Assembly (NCBI GenBank): GCA_002366645.1
Contig: DFBM01000174.1
Span: 15,796-26,259, forward strand
Length of the DNA: 10,464 nt
Reading direction: 5' to 3'
Source of the DNA: Rhodobacterales bacterium UBA3080
GTDB lineage: Bacteria > Pseudomonadota > Alphaproteobacteria > Rhodobacterales > Rhodobacteraceae
Positions 1-5,371 of the stretch are shown piece after piece (within the stretch, counting starts at the first letter, position 1; every line of letters begins with the position of its first letter). The notes beneath the pieces were generated by a model that was not told where the DNA came from, ran no database searches, and saw only the letters and a list, made by a program, of their open reading frames with translations. The position numbers and the translations under genes are program-made.

Positions 1-68
1 GCGATTAGCTGCGTAACCTGGGATCCGAAATCAATGATGAGAAGGCGGTCATGTGTTTGATGTGTCAT
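1..68 (-). CDS. guaA: GMP synthase (glutamine-hydrolysing), N-terminal fragment
   Basis: The minus strand from 68 down to the window edge reads MTHQTHDRLLIIDFGSQVTQ and continues LIA. RLLIIDFGSQVTQLIA is the signature N-terminus of GuaA, the start of its class I glutamine amidotransferase domain. GuaA converts XMP, glutamine and ATP to GMP in the cytoplasm, the last step of guanine nucleotide synthesis. Only about 22 codons are present; the catalytic Cys-His-Glu triad and the ATP-pyrophosphatase domain lie outside the window. The ATG at 68-66 is chosen because it puts the conserved RLLIIDFGSQ block at residue 8, as usual for the family. An alternative ATG would need a different frame. The gene diverges from the methyltransferase gene, and the two share the 69-216 intergenic region. 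Identification is firm despite the short fragment. Confidence 0.9.
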   Translation of the reverse strand, partial: MTHQTHDRLLIIDFGSQVTQLI

Positions 69-172
69 AAGCCGCTGTTTATGGCGCTCAGCGGATTCGT
101 GCAAGCGGATCGTGTAAATGTCGCGGATGGATTATGTCGAGACGGAAACGTCCAACGAGAAAACCGAATTTC

Positions 173-199
173 TATACTATAAGCCGATAAACCGGTTTA
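173..199 (+). promoter_or_regulatory. possible promoter and palindromic operator upstream of the MttB-family gene
   Basis: Two overlapping -10-like hexamers, TATACT (173-178) and TATAAG (178-183), lie about 35-45 bp before the chosen ATG at 217. No good -35 hexamer sits 16-18 bp upstream, so if this is a promoter it probably needs an activator. A perfect 12-bp palindrome, TAAACCGGTTTA (188-199), follows immediately, roughly where transcription would begin, a usual place for a repressor site. The palindrome is read directly; its role is inference. guaA diverges from the same gap, so the site could act on either gene. Confidence 0.35.
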
Positions 200-216
200 A
201 TAGTTGGAATACCTCC

Positions 217-1779
217 ATGACATCATCTCCTGCTTCCGAACAAAATGCCCGCAGACGATCCCGTGGAACGGGCGGGGGGGGCGCGCGAAGGGCAGAACGA
301 ACTGTGCCTGTCTTTGAAGCCGCAAAGTTTATCGAGCGCAATATCCCGAATTTCGAAATTCTGAATGCCGAAGCGCTTGAGATAATCGAATACAATGCCG
401 AAACTGTGCTCGAAGAGATCGGCGTTAATTTTGTCGACAACCCCGAGGCGCTGCAACGCTGGCGTGCCGCGGGGGCCGATGTTACCGGCGAGCGCGTACG
501 TATCCCCCGCGGCCTTGCGCGCAAGCTATGCGCAACCGCGCCCGCCAAAATCGTTCAGCACGCGCGAAACTCTGACCGGACCGTTGAGATTGGTGGAAAC
601 TCGCTGGTTTTGGCTCCTGTCTACGGCCCCCCATTCGTCCGCGATATGGATGGGGGGCGGCGGTATGCGACAATTGCGGATTTCCAGAAGTTCGTAAAAC
701 TCGGACATATGTCGAAATGGCTGCACCACTCAGGCGGAACCGTGTGCGAGCCTACAGATGTACCTGTAAACAAGCGCCACCTCGATATGCTTTACGCCCA
801 TATGACATTGACAGATAAACCTTACATGGGGTCGGTCACGGAACCTAGCCGCGCGCAGGATTCCGTCGATATGTCCAAGATTTTGTTTGGCGATCAGTTT
901 GTCGAAGACAACGCGGTGATGACCAGCCTTATCAACATCAATTCGCCGTTAACCTTTGATCCGATCATGATGGGTGCACTCGAAGTTTACGCCCGTCACA
1001 ATCAAGCCTGCATCATTTCACCCTTTATCGTTGGTGGCGCGATGGCTCCAGTCTCGGTTGCCGGCACGCTAACGCAGGTTCTGGCCGAAGCGCTGGCCGG
1101 AATCGCTTATTCGCAAATAATCCGTCCGGGTGCACCGGTGATCTTCGGGGCGTTTGTTACATCCATCGATATGAACTCAGGTGCACCAACTTTCGGCACG
1201 CCTGAAGCCTCGAAAATCCTTTACGGGGCAGGGCAACTGGCAAGGCGGATGAACCTACCTTTCCGTTCTGGCGGAGGATTGTGCGGGTCGAAACTTCCGG
1301 ACGCGCAAGCAGCCTATGAAACGTCTAACACATTGAACGCAGCGTTGTTGGGCGGTGTAAACTTTATGCTTCATGCTTGCGGATGGCTGGAAGGCGGACT
1401 TGTATCCAGCTTTGAAAAGTTCGTGATGGACGCGGATCAGCTAGGTGTATTGCATGCGATTGCCGAGGGTGTGGACATGACGGAAAACGGTCAGGCCATG
1501 GGCGCGATCGAAGAAGTGCAACCGGGCGGGCACTATCTGGGATGTGCGCATACACAAGAGAACTTCAAAACCGCTTTTTGGCGGACCAACGTTTTGGATT
1601 ACAAGCCATTCGAGCAATGGAGCGACGAGGGGGCTCTCGACACTGTTCAACTGGCCAACATTCGTATGAAGAAAATGTTAACCGAGTATCAAAAGCCAGT
1701 AATCGACCCTGCCGTAGACGAAGCTTTGTTGTCTTTTGTGGCTAAGAAAAAGGAAAGCATGCCAGATGCTTTCGTCTGA
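217..1779 (+). CDS. MttB-superfamily (trimethylamine methyltransferase family) protein, non-pyrrolysine type
   Basis: A 520-residue protein of the trimethylamine methyltransferase family (COG5598). Characterised non-pyrrolysine members, such as the glycine betaine methyltransferase MtgB, move a methyl group from a quaternary amine to a corrinoid protein in the cytoplasm. Visible family blocks are a basic Gly/Arg-rich start (residues 11-28), YGPPFVRDMDGG (136-147), HSGGTVCEP (171-179), FRSGGG...GSKLPDAQA (349-365) and GWLEGGL..SFEKFVMDAD (389-407). There is no in-frame TAG, so no pyrrolysine, unlike archaeal MttB. The frame stays open up to an ATG at 118. I chose 217 because homologues begin just before the Arg/Gly-rich segment and the -10-like sequences lie inside the longer version. 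Neither start has a good ribosome binding site. An 8-G run (274-281) sits near the 5' end. No corrinoid-protein or MtbA-type partner is in the window, so the substrate cannot be named; betaines are plausible. Confidence 0.85.
   Translation: MTSSPASEQNARRRSRGTGGGGARRAERTVPVFEAAKFIERNIPNFEILNAEALEIIEYNAETVLEEIGVNFVDNPEALQRWRAAGADVTGERVRIPRGLARKLCATAPAKIVQHARNSDRTVEIGGNSLVLAPVYGPPFVRDMDGGRRYATIADFQKFVKLGHMSKWLHHSGGTVCEPTDVPVNKRHLDMLYAHMTLTDKPYMGSVTEPSRAQDSVDMSKILFGDQFVEDNAVMTSLININSPLTFDPIMMGALEVYARHNQACIISPFIVGGAMAPVSVAGTLTQVLAEALAGIAYSQIIRPGAPVIFGAFVTSIDMNSGAPTFGTPEASKILYGAGQLARRMNLPFRSGGGLCGSKLPDAQAAYETSNTLNAALLGGVNFMLHACGWLEGGLVSSFEKFVMDADQLGVLHAIAEGVDMTENGQAMGAIEEVQPGGHYLGCAHTQENFKTAFWRTNVLDYKPFEQWSDEGALDTVQLANIRMKKMLTEYQKPVIDPAVDEALLSFVAKKKESMPDAFV
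1744..1773 (-). terminator. intrinsic terminator of the DUF6477 gene, inside the 3' end of the MttB-family gene
   Basis: Read on the minus strand, GAAAGCAT (1773-1766), loop CTGGC and ATGCTTTC (1760-1753) form a perfect 8-bp stem with a 5-base loop. A tract CTTTTTCTT follows about 2 bases later. This is the layout of a rho-independent terminator for the minus-strand gene that ends at 1782. It lies wholly within the last coding codons of the convergent MttB-family gene. On the plus strand no T-run follows the hairpin, so it would act in one direction only. Confidence 0.6.
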
Positions 1780-1781
1780 CG

Positions 1782-2066
1782 TTAAGAGGCGCACGAGAGT
1801 TGGGAAACTTCTCCAACCTCTACCATGAGCGCGGAAAGAATCTGGATGTGCTTTCGAACCGAGTAAGCTGCATTTTGCTCCAGACGTTCACCATTCAGAA
1901 GTGCTTCTTTTTGAAGTAGCACATCGACCGTTTTTTGAGTGCTTTGACATTGGGGTAGGGCGCCGGGTTTTCCGGATTTTCGATATTCCGCCATTCCGGC
2001 GCGAGCAGCCCTTATCAATAACTTTGGACGACGCAAGTTGTTCAATTCATTAACTACATTATGCAT
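1782..2066 (-). CDS. DUF6477 family protein
   Basis: A 94-residue protein beginning MHNVVNELNNLRRPKLLIRA. The block NLRRPKLLIRAARAGMAEYRK (residues 10-30) resembles the start of the DUF6477 family, small cytosolic proteins of unknown function that I know from Rhodobacterales. A second conserved-looking part is AAYSVRKHIQILSALMVEVGE (residues 66-86). There is no signal peptide or membrane segment. The ATG at 2066-2064 has a weak purine-rich GAAAG about 12 bases upstream. The gene ends 2 bp from the convergent MttB-family stop and diverges from the DUF6456 gene across about 180 bp, an arrangement I recall from related genomes, which suggests a shared role or control. The family assignment is from memory of the pattern; function is unknown. 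Confidence 0.7.
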   Translation of the reverse strand: MHNVVNELNNLRRPKLLIRAARAGMAEYRKSGKPGALPQCQSTQKTVDVLLQKEALLNGERLEQNAAYSVRKHIQILSALMVEVGEVSQLSCAS

Positions 2067-2170
2067 ATTTTCGACTTTCTATGTTTGTGACCTGCCAAAC
2101 ATCGCACAACCTAGGGGTGTGTTGCGTTAATGAAGTTATGTGCGAACGCTGCAATGCTTGAGTGCCAAAA

Positions 2171-2199
2171 TTAACTTAGATTAACCAAATATTTATAAT
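2171..2199 (+). promoter_or_regulatory. sigma70-type promoter of the DUF6456 gene with a TTAAC repeat
   Basis: TTAACT (2171-2176) and a consensus TATAAT (2194-2199) are separated by 17 bp, an ideal housekeeping promoter with a 4/6 match at -35. Transcription would begin near 2206, about 40 bp before the coding start. TTAAC occurs at 2171 and again at 2181 (TTAACC), exactly 10 bp apart and overlapping the -35 and spacer. This resembles the CtrA recognition site (TTAA-N7-TTAA) but with a 6-bp gap. A regulator bound here would compete with RNA polymerase. Confidence 0.55.
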
Positions 2200-2248
2200 G
2201 CAACTTTAGGTAGAGTTTTCGAATTTATCTAAAAGATGGCTAAATATT

Positions 2249-3343
2249 TTGACGAATTGTGCGGTAAACCCCGAACAAGAAATTTATCCGGACTGGGTTC
2301 CGGAGCATGCTCGGAACTATCTGATTCACACGTGCCAAGGCATAAGTATCCGCGAGTTGGCGCGCCGTCAGAACTGTCATCCCTCTACGATTTTAAGGCA
2401 GGTTCGCAAGTTCGAGACCAGACGTGATGACCTTCTGATTGACGAGGTGCTCGAGTCACTTTCACATCAATTACCCCAAACCCAACCCGTTACGGAGACA
2501 AATTTTATGACAGCATCTTCATCCATAAGTAACACTGATATTTCTCGCGAAGCCCGGCGTATTCTTCGGCGCCTTTGTGAAACCGGAGCTTATCTATTGG
2601 TGGCTCCAAATATGGATGTAGCTGCGGTTTTTAAAGAAACCGTTCCGGGGAGACCAACCCGTATCGCCGTGGTTGAGCGCAATTTCGCACAAGCGTTTGT
2701 ACTGAAGGAGTGGATTGCCGGTGAACAAGTCGGAAAACTCAGTCGTTACAGCATTACACCAACCGGTCGAACTGCGTTAAAACGTTTGATCGAGGAAGAT
2801 CGCCAGCAAAAACTGGAAGATTGCCCCACCACGTCTTTTCAGGAGCAGCATAAGGAATTTGGTGAGCGTGTGGTTAACATCTATGACGGATCGGGACGCA
2901 AAAGCCTGCGTTATAATTTTGCCGAAAGCCCGTTAACCCTGTTGGCGCGCAAAAAGGATAAGTCAGGGGCGACGTATCTTAGTGCGGAATTGCTGGAGGC
3001 AGGCGAGCGTCTTCGGGAAGACTTCGAGCAAGCACAACTGGGACCACGCGTTGCGCAAAACTGGGATCGGTTTCTTACGGTTGGCGGGGCTGGCTGGCAG
3101 GGTGGTGCCGAAACTAGCGGGTCATCCGGTGCACGCGATAGGGTTTCTGTGGCACTAAAGGCGCTCGGCCCCGGGTTGGCAGATGTTGCGCTGCGCGTGT
3201 GTTGCTTTCTTGAGGGTATGGAAAAGGCGGAAAAGCGCCTTGGCTGGTCGGCCAGGTCCGGCAAGGTCGTTTTGAAAATCGCCTTGCAAAGACTGGCGGA
3301 CCATTATGGTATTGCTGCGCCTGAACAGCGCAAAGTTAGTTAG
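2249..3343 (+). CDS. DUF6456 domain protein with N-terminal helix-turn-helix
   Basis: A 364-residue putative DNA-binding protein. Residues 30-55 (GISIRELARRQNCHPSTILR and following) look like a resolvase- or sigma-type helix-turn-helix. Residues 98-182 look like a winged-helix segment (EARRILRRLC...RYSITPTGRTALKRL). Residues 225-355 match the DUF6456 domain as I remember it, including LGPRVAQNWDRFLT, LADVALRVCCFLEGMEKAEK and a helical tail ending DHYGI. The start is uncertain: the frame opens after a stop at 2207-2209 and has no ATG before the conserved PDWVPEHARNYL block, so a TTG (2249) or ATT (2246) is required, with only weak purine-rich sequence upstream. A preceding ATG at 2236 is in another frame. 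The stop overlaps tpiA by 8 bp tail to tail. The gene diverges from DUF6477. Its targets are unknown; a transcription-factor role is inferred from the fold. Confidence 0.75.
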   Translation: MTNCAVNPEQEIYPDWVPEHARNYLIHTCQGISIRELARRQNCHPSTILRQVRKFETRRDDLLIDEVLESLSHQLPQTQPVTETNFMTASSSISNTDISREARRILRRLCETGAYLLVAPNMDVAAVFKETVPGRPTRIAVVERNFAQAFVLKEWIAGEQVGKLSRYSITPTGRTALKRLIEEDRQQKLEDCPTTSFQEQHKEFGERVVNIYDGSGRKSLRYNFAESPLTLLARKKDKSGATYLSAELLEAGERLREDFEQAQLGPRVAQNWDRFLTVGGAGWQGGAETSGSSGARDRVSVALKALGPGLADVALRVCCFLEGMEKAEKRLGWSARSGKVVLKIALQRLADHYGIAAPEQRKVS

Positions 3344-4079
3344 CAGCGGCTACGATGCCGGAAAAGTCGGAAGCCTTAAGCGAGGCGCCACCGACCAAGC
3401 CGCCGTCAACATTGGAAACGGCAAATATTTCTGCGGCATTGGATGGTTTTACCGATCCGCCGTAGAGAATACGAACGCCGTTTCCGATTTCATCACCAAA
3501 GCGGGCGACCAGTTTGCCGCGCAGAAAATCATGAACTTCACCAACTTCTTCTAGCGTCGGTGTGCGACCGGTGCCAATTGCCCAAACCGGTTCATAGGCG
3601 ATGATAATGTTCGTGGCCGTTGCGCCTTCGGGGGTGGAGCCGTTAAGCTGTCCGCCAATGACATCTAGTGTTTCGCCTGCATCGCGCTGACCTTCAGTCT
3701 CGCCAACGCAAATGATTGCTTGCAGACCCGCACGCCATGCAGCTACGGATTTTTTGTTAACTTCTCCGTCTGTTTCACCATGATCGGCACGGCGTTCGGA
3801 GTGGCCAAGAATAACCGCGCCAGCACCAGCATCTGCCAGCATTTCGGCTGAGATATCACCAGTGTGCGCGCCGGTTTCGTTCCAGTGGCAATCTTGCCCA
3901 CCAATAACGATGCCGCTACCGGAAGCGACGTCAGCCATAGCGGCAACCAGTGTCGCGGGAGGGCATAAAATAACGTCGCAAGTTGCGCCTTCGCTGCTGG
4001 CTTTCAAGGCTTCAAGTTCGCCAATCGAGGCCTTCAGCCCGTTCATCTTCCAGTTACCGGCGGCTATTTTCCGACGCAT
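3336..4079 (-). CDS. tpiA: triosephosphate isomerase
   Basis: A 247-residue enzyme, the usual length, that interconverts glyceraldehyde 3-phosphate and dihydroxyacetone phosphate in cytoplasmic glycolysis and gluconeogenesis. The active site is intact: GNWKMNG with Asn9 and Lys11, the His93 electrophile in GHSERR, and catalytic Glu163 in AYEPVWAIGTG, whose following residues form the mobile loop 6. YGGSVKP (206-212) binds phosphate. The ATG at 4079 follows GGGAG about 9 bases upstream. It lies 29 bp downstream of the iscA-like stop on the same strand, so it is probably the last gene of that transcript. Its stop codon overlaps the end of the convergent DUF6456 gene by 8 bp, and I see no stem plus T-run just past its stop. 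Confidence 0.97.
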   Translation of the reverse strand: MRRKIAAGNWKMNGLKASIGELEALKASSEGATCDVILCPPATLVAAMADVASGSGIVIGGQDCHWNETGAHTGDISAEMLADAGAGAVILGHSERRADHGETDGEVNKKSVAAWRAGLQAIICVGETEGQRDAGETLDVIGGQLNGSTPEGATATNIIIAYEPVWAIGTGRTPTLEEVGEVHDFLRGKLVARFGDEIGNGVRILYGGSVKPSNAAEIFAVSNVDGGLVGGASLKASDFSGIVAAAN

Positions 4080-4108
4080 ATTACTTCTCCCATAGAATTA
4101 GTTCTGAA

Positions 4109-4459
4109 TTACATTCCTGCGAATTTGATCGATTCCCCACATCCGCAAGCTTCGGTTACGTTCGGGTTGTTGAACGAAAACCCTGCTTCCAGCAATGATA
4201 CGGTGTAGTCGATCTCTGTTCCAAACAGGAACATTTGCGCCATAGGCGCGATCATCACGCGCGCGCCGTTGTATTCGATGACTTCGTCCAGAGGATCAAC
4301 CTCCTCGACATAGTCCATCGTATATTCCATGCCCGCACAGCCGCCTTTCTTGACGCCGATACGAAGGCCTTTTTTCTCGCCATCACCCATCAGACTCGAA
4401 ATCTGTTTTGCGGCGGCGTCTGTCATGGTGACAGCTTGTTTTCCGGGAATTGCAAACAT
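4109..4459 (-). CDS. HesB/IscA-family iron-sulfur cluster assembly protein (A-type carrier)
   Basis: A 116-residue A-type Fe-S carrier, the class that includes IscA, SufA and ErpA, which receives clusters from the scaffold and passes them to apo-enzymes in the cytosol. The three cluster-binding cysteines are present: Cys41 in KKGGCAGMEY, and Cys105 and Cys107 in ACGCGESI near the C-terminus. Length is typical. AGGAG lies about 7 bases before the ATG. The ATG directly abuts the stop of the upstream unknown gene (TAAATG), so translation is likely coupled. With sufT two genes upstream it forms a small Fe-S maturation operon leading into tpiA. I cannot tell from sequence alone whether it is the SufA, IscA or ErpA orthologue. 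Confidence 0.93.
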   Translation of the reverse strand: MFAIPGKQAVTMTDAAAKQISSLMGDGEKKGLRIGVKKGGCAGMEYTMDYVEEVDPLDEVIEYNGARVMIAPMAQMFLFGTEIDYTVSLLEAGFSFNNPNVTEACGCGESIKFAGM

Positions 4460-4870
4460 TTACGGCTCCTGCGTCTTAATTGCGTCGAGTTTAGCTTCCA
4501 CATCCGCAATTTGTACGGAAAGTTCAGCATTCGCGGCGCTAATTGCGTCTAGAATCATCGAATAGTCGTCGGGCGTAACTTCGGAGATGTCGTCGATTTT
4601 CACGCTCAAATCCCGAAGTGTGTCGCCGAATTCGGCGAGACGTTTCGTGTTCTCGGTTTCGATTGCGCCAACGGCTGATGCCAATTCCTCATTGGCTTCC
4701 ATTAGCGCTTTATTCGTCAGCGACTGTCGCTCAACTTGCGCCGCCATGTCGCCGCGAAAAGACTTCAAAACGCGTTCGTTATTCAAATATATCAAACCAC
4801 CTGCAACAATTGCACCGACAATTGCCGATACACTTACGCGGTAGACCAGATTTTGAATAACGCGCGCCAT
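4460..4870 (-). CDS. unknown protein: single membrane helix plus coiled coil, in the Fe-S operon
   Basis: A 136-residue protein that I do not recognise. Residues 1-11 are short and basic (MARVIQNLVYR). Residues 12-29 form one hydrophobic helix (VSVSAIVGAIVAGGLIYL). The rest is polar, Glu/Ala/Leu-rich and heptad-like, so a coiled coil is likely over about residues 32-130. By the positive-inside rule the coiled coil would be periplasmic, although a short anchor cannot settle this. There are no cysteines, so it is unlikely to bind a cluster directly. The start is firm: its ATG shares one base with the sufT stop (TAATG), and its stop abuts the iscA-like ATG, so it is translationally built into the operon. 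It could be a lineage-specific accessory or a passenger gene. Confidence 0.8.
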   Translation of the reverse strand: MARVIQNLVYRVSVSAIVGAIVAGGLIYLNNERVLKSFRGDMAAQVERQSLTNKALMEANEELASAVGAIETENTKRLAEFGDTLRDLSVKIDDISEVTPDDYSMILDAISAANAELSVQIADVEAKLDAIKTQEP

Positions 4871-5235
4871 TACATAAAGCCGAGCTCTAGTCGGGCTTCG
4901 TCAGACATCATGTCCATGCCCCACTGGGGCTCCCAAACCAAGGCGACGTTCACGGTCTTTACACCTGCGAGCAGCAGCACCGCGTCGGCCACCCAACCGG
5001 GCATTTCGCCGGCAACGGGGCAACCTGGTGCTGTCAGAGACATTTTGATGTCAACGTTGGCTTCGGTGTCTATGTTGATCGTGTAGATCAGACCCAGATC
5101 ATAAATGTTCACAGGAATCTCGGGGTCGTGCACAGTGCGACACGCCTCGACGATAGTTTCATATAGCGGGTGATCCGTCGTTGACGGAGCAATCATAGGT
5201 GTGCCTTCCATAGGCATTTCGGTCTCTGCGTTCAT
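4870..5235 (-). CDS. sufT: SufT / MIP18-type (DUF59) Fe-S assembly protein
   Basis: A 121-residue protein of the DUF59/MIP18 family (PaaD-like, SufT), which helps mature Fe-S proteins in the cytosol. Diagnostic blocks are HDPEIPVNIYDLGLIYTI (36-53), TAPGCP with the conserved Cys72, and the closing W.PQW.MDMMSDEARLELG (101-119). The ATG at 5235 is chosen because AAAGGA lies 9 bases upstream. An in-frame ATG at 5271 would add a 12-residue tail of no known type. It is the first gene of the minus-strand cluster sufT, unknown, iscA-like, tpiA, and overlaps the next start by one base. It diverges from tgt over 136 bp. A TATACC/TTATAC element near 5276-5282 is the only promoter-like sequence I see, without a good -35. 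No suf core gene (sufBCDS) is in the window. Confidence 0.93.
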   Translation of the reverse strand: MNAETEMPMEGTPMIAPSTTDHPLYETIVEACRTVHDPEIPVNIYDLGLIYTINIDTEANVDIKMSLTAPGCPVAGEMPGWVADAVLLLAGVKTVNVALVWEPQWGMDMMSDEARLELGFM

Positions 5236-5371
5236 CAAATTTAATCCTTTTCGGAATTCCTGACTAAACATATAGGGTATAACATTCCCGACGTCTAGAT
5301 CATGCCGAGGCTTGTATCTGCGGCAAAATTGAGGTCAAACGCGCTTCAGGCCGATTAAGTCAGGAAAACAA

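Noticed and set aside
118..216. N-terminal extension of the methyltransferase from the ATG at 118
   Set aside because: The extra 33 residues do not resemble the family N-terminus as I know it, the ATG lacks a ribosome binding site, and the stretch contains the -10-like sequences and most of the palindrome. It cannot be fully excluded.
177..548. A 123-codon minus-strand frame opposite the methyltransferase 5' end
   Set aside because: Overlaps the certain coding frame and has Arg/Ser/Pro-rich shadow composition.
217..1779. Pyrrolysine-type MttB
   Set aside because: The frame is open with no internal TAG; only archaeal-type and some bacterial MttB proteins carry the amber codon.
3344..3410. 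A terminator for the DUF6456 gene inside tpiA (GCCT/AGGC hairpin)
   Set aside because: The stem is only 4 bp and no T-run follows on the plus strand.
5236..5271. Longer sufT start at the ATG 5271
   Set aside because: The ATG at 5235 has AAAGGA at proper spacing, and the extension would cover that site with unconserved residues.
5329..5358. TTGAGG-N18-GATTAA as a tgt promoter
   Set aside because: The -10 match is poor, and a start near 5365 would fall inside the tgt ribosome binding site, leaving almost no leader.
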